A DNA stretch of 8,603 nt. Origin: Candidatus Brocadiaceae bacterium (lineage in GTDB: Bacteria; Planctomycetota; Brocadiia; SM23-32). Positions within the stretch are counted from its first letter, which is position 1. Every line of letters begins with the position of its first letter. Position numbers and translations under genes: made by a program. Below the pieces are notes generated by a model. The model made no database searches. It worked only from the letters and a program-made list of their open reading frames with translations, and was not told the DNA's origin. Shown in pieces: positions 1 through 5,844 of the stretch. Where the stretch lies: assembly GCA_003551785.1 (NCBI GenBank), contig PUNP01000898.1:1-8603 (forward strand). Direction: 5' to 3'.

Positions 1-256
1 ACACCGACGGATCGATTTCATCAATTGAATCGAGTGTAATAAAAGGCATGTCAAGCTGCTCGGAAAGTGCGCGATATACTTCATGCGATGATATGCCGTA
101 TTTATCAATAAGGATTTCGCCCAAGTATTTTCCGCTTTGCTGTTGCAGTTCAAGAGCATCATCCAACTGTTCTTCAGAAATCAAACCTTTTTGGGACAGA
201 ATAAGTCCCAGTCTCATTTCTCCGCCGCTCACTCTCATATCCTTTGTATTAACCAT
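1..256 (-). CDS. GspE/PilB-type ATPase, N-terminal part (partial)
   Basis: This is the 5' end of a gene that leaves the window at the left edge; about 85 codons are visible. The protein reads MVNTKDMRVSGGEMRLGLIL and continues with KGLISEEQLDDALELQQQ, KYLGEILIDKYGIS and ALSEQLDMPFI. This is the MshEN (GspE N-terminal) fold that precedes the ATPase core in GspE, PilB and MshE proteins, which power type II secretion or type IV pilus assembly at the inner membrane. The RLG...G...L...L..Q pattern resembles the c-di-GMP-binding MshEN motif; the second copy has Tyr in place of the leading Arg. The Walker motifs lie outside the window. TAG stands two codons upstream of ATG 256. ATGs at 238 and 217 are alternatives; the one at 217 fits the usual family start and follows GGCGGAG at very short spacing. 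The gene is divergent from the coiled-coil gene. Confidence 0.85.
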   Translation of the reverse strand, partial: MVNTKDMRVSGGEMRLGLILSQKGLISEEQLDDALELQQQSGKYLGEILIDKYGISSHEVYRALSEQLDMPFITLDSIDEIDPSV

Positions 257-325
257 TAACTATCACTAACCAGTAGATTAAAATAACGAATTCAAAACGC
301 TTGAAATGCTCAGTTTAATTCCTAT

Positions 326-354
326 ATAATATCAAAAAAAGCAAAAGATATCAA
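326..354 (-). promoter_or_regulatory. sigma70-type promoter for the gspE-like gene
   Basis: Reading the minus strand, TTGATA (349-354) is followed after exactly 17 nt by TATTAT (326-331). The predicted start near 319 gives a leader of about 60 nt before ATG 256. It lies back to back with the plus-strand promoter at 374-402. Confidence 0.65.
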
Positions 355-373
355 CAAATATTCGGGCCGGCAT

Positions 374-402
374 TTGACTTTTATGGTAAACTTTTTTATT
401 AT
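374..402 (+). promoter_or_regulatory. sigma70-type promoter for the coiled-coil gene
   Basis: TTGACT (374-379) and TATTAT (397-402) are separated by 17 nt. Transcription would start near 409, about 60 nt before ATG 469. The -35 box lies 19 bp from the -35 of the divergent gspE-like promoter, so a regulator bound between them could affect both. Confidence 0.65.
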
Positions 403-468
403 ACTTGAACTGATTGAGGTCATTCTTTATCTTGTAATATCAAGCTAACACTTTTAAGGAGAGTGTAT

Positions 469-1329
469 ATGAATATCTTCGGTAAGATTCTTGTGGTAGT
501 GGTTTTTCTTTTAAGTATAGGCTTTGCTGTCTCTCAAATGATCCTTTTTGAAACACGTGAACAATACAGAGCAAAATACGAAGATGAAGTAAAAATTCGT
601 GAAGATGCCGAACGTAAATTGTCAGAAACCAAAGAAGAACTGTCTGGGATACGAAGTGATTTTGACCGTTTTAGAGCTTCGAAGGCCAGTGAAATAGATG
701 GGTTGGAACAGGACATCGAGGACCAAAGGCTGCGGCTAGACAGATTAGACAGGGATAATGAAAACCTCTCCGATCAACTAACTAAAGCACAAGAAATTAA
801 AGAGTCACTTATCGCCCGACTTGATGATAAGGAAAATACGATTAAATCTTTAGAAACAAACTTAGCCGATAGAACGGAAACTTTGCAGAACAAAGAAGTT
901 GAAATTGATGAGCTTAACGAACAAATCAGGCAGTCACGTAATCAGATCGCCGAACTTGAAGATAATATCGAAACACTCACCAAAGAGAAAGAGACAGCTC
1001 TCACTAAACTCGGTGACAGAGAAAGGCAACTCAGTCAATTGCAAGCCCGCGGGGTGCATATTGATATAGGAGAACCCCTGCCGGCAATTGACGGCGCTCT
1101 GTCCCGTGTAGACAATGAAATCGGAGTGGCTGTACTTAACCGCGGCTCAGAAGATGGTGTTGAAATCAACTTCTCCTTTACAGCTTACCGCGATGATGAT
1201 TTTGTCGCACGACTTTATGTGATTGATGTCTTCCCCAGTCATTCACTGGCACGAGTAGACAGGGAAGTCACCGACCTCGAAGAGCGCCCGATGCGCATCG
1301 GCGACAGAATAACCACTCGTATAGAATAA
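469..1329 (+). CDS. membrane-anchored coiled-coil protein with FlgT-C-like C-terminal domain
   Basis: The protein has 286 residues. Residues 5-27 form one hydrophobic segment near the N-terminus, probably an uncleaved anchor. Residues 28-195 are a long charged coiled coil rich in E, K, L and Q, with no proline until residue 204. Residues 196-286 form a compact domain containing IGVAVLNRGSEDGVEINFSF, VARLYVIDVFPSHSLARV and RIGDRITT. The pattern 'lNxGsxdGVxxg..f..yr...fvA.l.V..v....a.a.v....ikxGD.v' resembles the small beta-rich FlgT C-terminal-like domains found in envelope proteins. ATG 469 was chosen because AAGGAG (457-462) lies 6 nt upstream; an in-frame GTG at 463 would abut the ribosome site. 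A 47-residue membrane protein follows 21 nt later, probably in the same transcript. The exact role is unknown; an envelope spacer or scaffold is an inference. Confidence 0.85.
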   Translation: MNIFGKILVVVVFLLSIGFAVSQMILFETREQYRAKYEDEVKIREDAERKLSETKEELSGIRSDFDRFRASKASEIDGLEQDIEDQRLRLDRLDRDNENLSDQLTKAQEIKESLIARLDDKENTIKSLETNLADRTETLQNKEVEIDELNEQIRQSRNQIAELEDNIETLTKEKETALTKLGDRERQLSQLQARGVHIDIGEPLPAIDGALSRVDNEIGVAVLNRGSEDGVEINFSFTAYRDDDFVARLYVIDVFPSHSLARVDREVTDLEERPMRIGDRITTRIE

Positions 1330-1350
1330 TTTTGCTCGGAGCCAATTGAT

Positions 1351-1494
1351 ATGGCTAAGAAGAATGAAGATGATTCATTCAATGATTTTCCACAGGAAAA
1401 AAACATTTATATCATTGCCATGCTCGCCGTTACCTGCCTGATGTTTTTTTTGGGTATAGCTTTTACGATTTTGGAATACCTGGGTTATAGGTGA
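1351..1494 (+). CDS. small single-pass membrane protein (47 aa)
   Basis: This short gene begins ATG GCT AAG AAG. The protein starts MAKKNEDDSFNDFPQEKN, then has one hydrophobic stretch (about residues 18-44, with IIAMLAVTCLMFFLGIAF), and ends LEYLGYR. CGGAG (1337-1341) lies 9 nt before the ATG, a good ribosome site. It starts 21 nt after the coiled-coil gene stops, so the two are probably co-transcribed. The acidic, lysine-containing N-terminus is probably cytoplasmic. I recognise no family; a small partner of the coiled-coil membrane protein is an inference from position only. Confidence 0.65.
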   Translation: MAKKNEDDSFNDFPQEKNIYIIAMLAVTCLMFFLGIAFTILEYLGYR

Positions 1495-1656
1495 GTTAGT
1501 ATATTAATTGTGATTTTCTTGCTTTGAGGACAAAAAGATGTTGGTTGTTGGTAAAACGGCATCGATGCTTTTGGGGAAGTTGAGCAATATTTCATCATGA
1601 AGTAAAAGCGTTCACTGAATCTTTTCAAGAGTCAATGCCCGATAGCAGGTCTTTCA

Positions 1657-1827
1657 TTACCAAGGCCATTCGGGATTAGGAGTTGGTTCGGCCGCCTCTA
1701 TTTCCGCCCGCCATTGCTTAAGACGCTTATGTAATTTAAGAGTAATTTCTGGTCGGCTACCCGCCAAATTCATTGTCTCGCCAAAATCATCCAGCAGTAT
1801 AAAAACGACATTCGGCCTCTTGACCAT
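1657..1827 (-). pseudogene. sulfatase scar: N-terminus fused to C-terminus
   Basis: The 56-residue frame starts MVKRPNVVFILLDDFG, the beginning of type I (formylglycine) sulfatases, whose first Asp pair binds calcium. It runs straight into GETMNLAG, RPEITLKLHKRLKQWRAE and PTPNPEWPW. That is the extreme C-terminus of the same family, usually D-x-GE-x-x-NLA...PE...L...L..W.......P.PNP. The several hundred residues that normally lie between, including the CxPSR formylglycine site and the alkaline phosphatase-like core, are absent. The junction is at DDFG/GE, where the N-terminal DDxG and C-terminal DxGE motifs resemble each other, which suggests an in-frame deletion through short homology. The product cannot be a working sulfatase. 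The frame is still open, so the deletion may be recent or the peptide merely tolerated. The ribosome site is weak. Confidence 0.8.
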
Positions 1828-1868
1828 TTTTAACCCGAAAAAAATGTAAAATTCAGTAATCAGTGTTT

Positions 1869-2121
1869 ACCAGTCATGATAACCACGGGGACAAGCCCCG
1901 TGGAGTCTCCTGTTGTTGGCGTTCGTTTTTTTTCTGGTAGTCAGTCATGCAAGCCACGGGCGCAAGGCCCGTGGGGGAACGAATCTAAACGAAGTAGTCG
2001 AAGGAATCGAACCTCCACGGGGCTCGTCCCCGTGGTTTTTACGACTGAACACCAGAAACGATTTGCCTCACAAAATGTTTCCCCCACGGGGCTTGACCCC
2101 GTGGAAGAAATGACTGCTGGT
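1869..2121. repeat. palindromic element 1: four hairpins arranged as mirror pairs
   Basis: Four 21-bp hairpins lie at 1883-1903, 1954-1974, 2015-2035 and 2084-2104. Each has 8-bp perfect arms and a 5-nt loop. Three have arms CCACGGGG/CCCCGTGG; the second has CCACGGGC/GCCCGTGG, a paired change that keeps the stem. Loops ACAAG and GCAAG in the first two and CTCGT and CTTGA in the last two show that the last two are inverted. The spacers are also inverted: the stretch near 1932-1946 matches, with mismatches, the complement of 2042-2056, and ACCAGTCAT (1869-1877) resembles the complement of 2112-2120. The whole block is a degenerate palindrome centred near 1994. It lies between converging genes and might end transcription from both sides; that role is inference. 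Confidence 0.85.
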
Positions 2122-2245
2122 TTTGACATAATTTAGCAGCATCGTGAAATTATTTGTGTTTTAAATGAGTTCTCGGGACGCACCAGCCTAAAAAAGCGAA
2201 ATTCGTATATCCTCAATTATTTAACGATGTAGGGAATCTAAGCGC
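2122..2245. other. gap after gspF with no recognised feature
   Basis: These 124 bp lie between palindromic element 1 and the gspF stop codon. I see no gene and no convincing intrinsic terminator. The only T-tract candidate (minus strand, around 2190-2205) has a stem too short to be stable. Confidence 0.5.
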
Positions 2246-3454
2246 CTATCCCACCATTTGATTGATCTCGAAAATCGGTAGTAACACAGCAAGAACCATA
2301 AAACCGATTATAGTTCCCATCACCAGGATCATTATCGGCTCGACCAGGGAAGTGAGGGTTCTGATGCTGTTTTCCAATTCACTCTGATAGATTTCTGAGA
2401 CATTCAGCAGGCCCTCATCAACGTTTCCACTCGCCTCCCCTGCCGCAATCATATGGACGACAATAGGTGGGAATATACTGCTCTGCTCAAGCGGTTCCGC
2501 CAGCCCCGCTCCCTCCTCCACTTGTTTGTTGGCTACTTCTATTTTCGATTTTAGCGCTGAATTAGCCGTGACGCGTCCTGCATTTTCTAAAGCTTGCAGT
2601 ACCGGTACGCCACTTTTCAACATCACACTTAATGTCCGGGTAAAACGCGCCATCGCCGATTTGAGCATCAGAGGTCCAACGACAGGGATTTTTAACTTGA
2701 AACTGTCTATTTTCAATTTAACAAATTCGCGGCGGGAGATAACCCGAAATGCAATTGTCACCATCACAACGGAAATGGCCAATACCCAGAAAAACTGCCG
2801 CAAAAAGTTGCTCGCCCTGATGAGCACAACAGTAGGCAGCGGCAGCTGCTGTTCGAGATCAACAAAAAGCTGAGTGATTCCCGGCACGACGAAAGTGAGT
2901 AAAAAAACAATAACGGCTATCCCGGTGATCAGAAGTATGGCCGGATAGGCCATAGCACTCTTAACTTTCCCAATAACCTCCAGACTCCGCTCGATCATCT
3001 CGGCTAATCGTCGCAAAACGTCATCTAACGCCCCTACCGACTCACCGGCATTGACAATGGAAACGTATATTTCAGGGAATACTCCGGGATATTGTTCGAG
3101 CGCATCACCGAAACTGCTGCCGGTTCTGACATCTTCTTTCAGTTCTTCAAGCACCTTGCCGAGCGGGGTATCAGCGAATTGCTGGGCCAGAGCCTCCAGA
3201 GAAGGCACCAAAGCCATCCCCCCTCTTAACAAAGTAGAGAGTTGCCGAAACGCCATAGCAACATCCTTTTTTTTGATACGCCCCATTTTTTCAGAAACTT
3301 CAGCCTGCTTTTTTTCATGTTTTGACTGCATGTCCAGTATATTTAACCCGTCCTGCCTGAGCTTTCGCCTGGCATCCGAAGCAGTCTCCGCACTTACCAT
3401 ACCGCGCTTCCTCTTACCGGTTTCGGTCAGGGCTGTATATTCAAAATCCGGCAT
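2246..3454 (-). CDS. gspF: type II secretion / type IV pilus inner-membrane platform protein GspF/PilC
   Basis: The protein has 402 residues, full length for the family. GspF/PilC is the polytopic inner-membrane platform that couples the GspE/PilB ATPase to pilin or pseudopilin assembly. The N-terminus MPDFEYTALTETGKRKRG is typical. Two T2SSF domains follow: the first begins near residue 69 (FRQLSTLLRGG) and contains NAGESVGALDDVL; the second begins near 271 (FTRTLSVMLKSGVPVLQALE) and contains AAGEASGNVDEGL. Membrane segments lie at about 170-197, 221-240 and 370-396, ending in VLLPIFEINQM. ATG 3454 was chosen because AGGAG (complement of 3461-3465) lies 6 nt upstream; a TTG two codons earlier is too close to it. 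The first 14 nt overlap the end of the upstream methyltransferase-like gene, and the ribosome site lies inside that gene, so translational coupling is likely. No gspE or pseudopilin gene is adjacent. Confidence 0.93.
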   Translation of the reverse strand: MPDFEYTALTETGKRKRGMVSAETASDARRKLRQDGLNILDMQSKHEKKQAEVSEKMGRIKKKDVAMAFRQLSTLLRGGMALVPSLEALAQQFADTPLGKVLEELKEDVRTGSSFGDALEQYPGVFPEIYVSIVNAGESVGALDDVLRRLAEMIERSLEVIGKVKSAMAYPAILLITGIAVIVFLLTFVVPGITQLFVDLEQQLPLPTVVLIRASNFLRQFFWVLAISVVMVTIAFRVISRREFVKLKIDSFKLKIPVVGPLMLKSAMARFTRTLSVMLKSGVPVLQALENAGRVTANSALKSKIEVANKQVEEGAGLAEPLEQSSIFPPIVVHMIAAGEASGNVDEGLLNVSEIYQSELENSIRTLTSLVEPIMILVMGTIIGFMVLAVLLPIFEINQMVG

Positions 3455-4469
3455 AATCAACTCCTATGAAATTATCCATATATTCTTTCAGATTGGCCGC
3501 TATTGAGGAAATCATAGGTACAGTAACTTCTTTGGCGGCCTTCTCCATCATCATGCTGTCGGTGAACTTTTCAGCAAATTTATTAATATAACCGTCCGGA
3601 AAACCTCGTAAAGACAGCGCTTCCCGCCCGGACATCCTGAACAAACGACCCTCAAAAACATAAAAAATGCCGTCAACCCCATCGGACAACCCCGGAACTT
3701 TCTGTTGAAGTATCCGCAGTTCAGACTCACGGGTATCCAAAACCAAAAAGTTTTCAATTAAAATTCTTGACATCTTATAATTACCTCTGTTTGGTTCACT
3801 ATGTAAATATTCATTAAGGTAACCATCAGCACGTAGGTTAACGGCATTGGAATTAAAATTCATAAGATAGTGAGCTATATGCAAAGCTTTTTTTCGTGCG
3901 GGCCACCGGAAAACGCCCCCTTTTTCGGCATACTTATTTTTTATGCCGAGAAAATACAGCCGTTCGCCTATCTGGGGAATCCCTGCGTACAGGTTACTGA
4001 AAACCTTATATTTAACGACGTAACCGGCAGCGCGTAATTCTGAAACGAAAGCTTTTTTTGTAAGCCCCGCGGCATAATAAAGCAATTCGTTATCGCATTC
4101 AATTAGAAAGCATTGCGGAAGGCAAGTTTGAACGATATTTATTATTTGATTAATGGGCTGCTTCCTGAGTGCCTGTTTAACTCTACCATATACAGTGCGG
4201 CTTTTACTATCTTCTACATCCACCCTTTTGCACGCAATGGAATCGGAATTAAAAGGCGGCACGGAGGCAGCCAACAACTCAAATTCAGGAAGTTTGGCAG
4301 GCTGAATTTCCATAAGCCCCCCGCAGTACACATCCTTCATCCCAAAAATGCTCCTATAGATTTTGTAAGATTCTCTATCAGACTCGCTGAAGCCTATACA
4401 ATCAAAACCATTACGCTCTAAAGCGACGCGCATCCCGCCTATCCCGCTGGATACATCAATAAATCGCAT
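3441..4469 (-). CDS. degenerate C5-cytosine DNA methyltransferase-like protein, probably inactive
   Basis: The 342-residue protein has the order of a C5-cytosine methyltransferase. Motif I (SAM binding) is well kept: FIDVSSGIGGMRVALERNGF then SESD (residues 3-31). The PCQ loop (motif IV) is replaced by LLAASVPPFNSDS (65-77), so the cysteine that attacks cytosine C6 is gone. Motif VI ENV is ECD (124-126), keeping only the Glu. Motif VIII QxRxR is QIGER (166-170), with the first Arg lost. Motif IX is recognisable as RMSGREALSLRGFPDGY (278-294). Motif X GNxV reads KEVTVP (313-318). The target-recognition region is short. ATG 4469 has a stop codon just before it and GGGAG 8 nt upstream. No restriction or vsr gene is near. 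The 3' end overlaps gspF by 14 nt. The frame is intact, so I infer a maintained non-catalytic protein that might still bind SAM or DNA; slow decay is the alternative. Confidence 0.8.
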   Translation of the reverse strand: MRFIDVSSGIGGMRVALERNGFDCIGFSESDRESYKIYRSIFGMKDVYCGGLMEIQPAKLPEFELLAASVPPFNSDSIACKRVDVEDSKSRTVYGRVKQALRKQPINQIINIVQTCLPQCFLIECDNELLYYAAGLTKKAFVSELRAAGYVVKYKVFSNLYAGIPQIGERLYFLGIKNKYAEKGGVFRWPARKKALHIAHYLMNFNSNAVNLRADGYLNEYLHSEPNRGNYKMSRILIENFLVLDTRESELRILQQKVPGLSDGVDGIFYVFEGRLFRMSGREALSLRGFPDGYINKFAEKFTDSMMMEKAAKEVTVPMISSIAANLKEYMDNFIGVDYAGF

Positions 4470-4667
4470 TCACAATGCTCCCATCGGTCCATTAAGTTTC
4501 GCAAAAGCTGCTCATATGCAAAAACTTCACTCTAAAACTCGCCCTGCCATATTCAAGGTTGGGGGTCAATATTCAGTAAATCACTTCGGCGCTTCACTGT
4601 CGTGGCCTGCCGTAATGCCGCATTGTTCGCTGAAGACTCACAGCGGCTCGGTTTTCTCCAACGCTTA
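4470..4667 (-). other. long leader of the methyltransferase-gspF transcript
   Basis: If the promoter at 4674-4702 is used, the transcript carries about 200 nt before ATG 4469. The leader holds at least one small hairpin (CGCTG/CAGCG arms at 4628-4632 and 4641-4645) and GC-rich, partly repeated stretches. A short frame MGAL overlaps the ribosome site and ends in TGA just before the ATG. I looked for c-di-GMP (GEMM-I), cobalamin and TPP riboswitch landmarks and recognised none. Confidence 0.4.
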
Positions 4668-4673
4668 CATATT

Positions 4674-4702
4674 ATCATATTTTAAACATCCGTCTAAGTC
4701 AA
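4674..4702 (-). promoter_or_regulatory. sigma70-type promoter for the methyltransferase-gspF operon
   Basis: On the minus strand TTGACT (4697-4702) is followed after 17 nt by TATGAT (4674-4679). The predicted start is near 4667. It is back to back with a plus-strand promoter whose -35 begins at 4724, so the two -35 boxes are only 21 bp apart. Confidence 0.65.
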
Positions 4703-4723
4703 ACATATTATGGTGATTCAAAC

Positions 4724-4752
4724 TTGAATTTAAGACGGGAAATGCGTATACT
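4724..4752 (+). promoter_or_regulatory. sigma70-type promoter reading into palindromic elements 2 and 3
   Basis: TTGAAT (4724-4729), a 17-nt spacer and TATACT (4747-4752) make a near-consensus promoter. The nearest plus-strand gene starts at 5326, about 565 nt beyond the predicted start near 4759. The space between is filled with hairpins, so the promoter would give either an unusually long structured leader or a separate non-coding RNA. Confidence 0.55.
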
Positions 4753-4827
4753 TAAAAATAATACGTTTCTCATAAGTGATCCACTAAGGGCGAAAAGCGC
4801 ACAATTGCCAATACGCAACGATCTACC

Positions 4828-5011
4828 GCGCCCTTTCAGGGCGCAAAATACGTGTGAATCATCACCCTCGGGTTGAAGCCCGAGGCTACCGTACTTTGCC
4901 CCGTTCGGGGCAAAGCCTCTGTCTTCGCCCCAGCGGGGCGAGGTTAGGTAGCCCCTGGTTTTAACCAGGGGGATAAATGATGAAAAGATTAATGCGCCCC
5001 GGCCGGGGCGC
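4828..5011. repeat. palindromic element 2: six hairpins as three concentric pairs
   Basis: Hairpins in order are A 4828-4844 (GCGCCC/GGGCGC), B 4866-4885 (CCTCGGG/CCCGAGG), C 4894-4915 (CTTTGCCCC/GGGGCAAAG), C' 4926-4940 (CGCCCC/GGGGCG), B' 4952-4971 (CCCCTGGTT/AACCAGGGG) and A' 4994-5011 (an 18-bp perfect palindrome GCGCCCCGG/CCGGGGCGC). Spacings mirror each other: A-B 21 nt and B'-A' 22 nt; B-C 8 nt and C'-B' 11 nt. Spacers are also inverted: GGCTACC after B matches the complement of GGTAGCC before B', and ATCATC before B is echoed by the complement of GATGA after B'. B and B' differ in sequence, yet each remains a perfect stem. The block has no credible gene. Confidence 0.88.
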
Positions 5012-5102
5012 GGTTGCTCTTGAAATAGCGGCATTTGCTCATTATTGCCTTTTCGGCCAAGCCGCTAGACCATACGGTTGCTTTAAAATCGCAGCTTCGG
5101 GT
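5012..5102. repeat. spacer with a 7-bp inverted repeat between elements 2 and 3
   Basis: TAGCGGC (5026-5032) and GCCGCTA (5061-5067) are perfect inverted repeats around a 28-nt loop. The rest of the stretch has no recognised feature. It would form part of the structured transcript expected from the promoter at 4724-4752. Confidence 0.5.
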
Positions 5103-5265
5103 AAGTCCTCAGTGGACCACGTCACAGGAACACGTCACATTTTTTATTACGAATGCTGAAACCGCCGTTTGCCGTTGTCGGGAACGCAGGCGTCCCCGTT
5201 TGTATGCTGTCTGTGCAGACGAGACGTCCGCGTTCCCGGGAGTAGACATGGTTCACTGAGGACTT
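5103..5265. repeat. palindromic element 3: about 163 bp with 21-bp terminal inverted repeats
   Basis: The left end AAGTCCTCAGTGGACCACG (from 5103, arm to 5123) and the complement of the right end (5245-5265) match at 19 of 21 positions. Inside lies a second inverted pair, CGGGAACGCAGGCGT (5179-5193) and the complement of 5224-5238, matching at 13 of 15 positions. The left member of that pair also folds on itself (GGGAACGC AG GCGTCCCC, one mismatch). No convincing target duplication flanks the block and it has no gene, so a MITE-like non-autonomous element is possible but unproven. The terminal motif recurs in element 4. Confidence 0.75.
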
Positions 5266-5325
5266 GCATATTCGGTCTGTTATGTTCTATATCTCATTTT
5301 GGTTTAAAATTTATTCAGGGTAAAA

Positions 5326-5817
5326 ATGAGTAGAAATCAGGGGAAAATCATACTTGCATGGATGTTTTTTTTTGCTGCGGTCGGTTCCTCGATGGCTTAT
5401 CGCCATTTTCATCCGGAATGGGTTGAACGGCGTGCCGCGCAGCGATGCAGGCGAGAAGACAATCCAGCTTGCGCGGTTAGACACTTTTTTAATGCTTTAC
5501 AGCACGGTATAGCTGCTGAAATCATACTCGATGAACTAGCTTCCAGCTATTTCGATATGGGTAAGTCCGAATATGAAACCGTATTAGAATCAATTAATTT
5601 TGAAAGGAAAAAGCGCGGTGCCTACATGCTCGAAACACAAGCTATGGTTTATTACATGATGGGAGAATATTCTGATGCTATAGCGACGTATGAGCGCGCG
5701 ATAAATATCGATCCTGCTCGGAAACATCTTCTTGTTTTGCAGGCGCGGTTATTGGAAAAAATGGGGCGTTTCGAGGATGCCGAAGCCCGTTATTCCGAAT
5801 TCTTAAGTCAGTTATAA
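5326..5817 (+). CDS. membrane-anchored TPR protein
   Basis: The 163-residue protein has a hydrophobic N-terminal segment (about residues 8-24, with ILAWMFFFAAVGSSMA), a probable signal anchor. A pair of cysteines follows at 41 and 49 (QRCRREDNPACAVRHFF). The C-terminal half has tetratricopeptide helices: about residues 99-132 contain MVYYMMGEYSDAIATYERAI and end NIDPARK, and the last 30 residues contain LLEKMGRFEDAEARYSEFL. TPRs are protein-binding scaffolds, here probably on the periplasmic side. The start is ATG 5326 with a weak AGGG 5 nt upstream. The next TPR gene starts 28 nt after the stop, suggesting an operon. No specific partner or family was recognised. A weak promoter-like TTGCAT (5264-5269) with TATATC (5288-5293) overlaps the end of element 3. 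Confidence 0.85.
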   Translation: MSRNQGKIILAWMFFFAAVGSSMAYRHFHPEWVERRAAQRCRREDNPACAVRHFFNALQHGIAAEIILDELASSYFDMGKSEYETVLESINFERKKRGAYMLETQAMVYYMMGEYSDAIATYERAINIDPARKHLLVLQARLLEKMGRFEDAEARYSEFLSQL

Positions 5818-5844
5818 TCAAATCATTCCATCAAGGAGGTAAAA

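Noticed and set aside
1538..1600. 20-codon frame with a GAGGA site upstream
   Set aside because: Too short, with no hydrophobic, charged or family pattern and no conservation evidence.
1883..2104. CRISPR-like array (21-bp repeats with 40-50 nt spacers)
   Set aside because: The repeats are palindromic with flipped loop orientation, the spacers are inverted copies of one another rather than unique, and no cas gene or leader is present.
1876..2136. Overlapping open frames on both strands across element 1
   Set aside because: They are translations of the palindromic repeats (recurring SPW/SPV stretches) with no ribosome site or family resemblance.
2190..2206. Intrinsic terminator after gspF
   Set aside because: The T-tract is preceded by a stem of only a few base pairs with no adequate loop.
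3051..3506. 151-codon plus-strand frame
   Set aside because: It is the antisense shadow of gspF, which is certain from its full-length T2SSF domains.
4516..4716. 66-codon plus-strand frame in the methyltransferase leader
   Set aside because: No ribosome site and no recognised family. It runs antisense to the promoter and leader. A remnant of a dispersed repeat is possible but cannot be shown here.
4708..5259. Open frames of 60-108 codons across elements 2 and 3
   Set aside because: They read through hairpins and inverted repeats, have low-complexity composition and overlap each other on both strands; the palindromes explain them.
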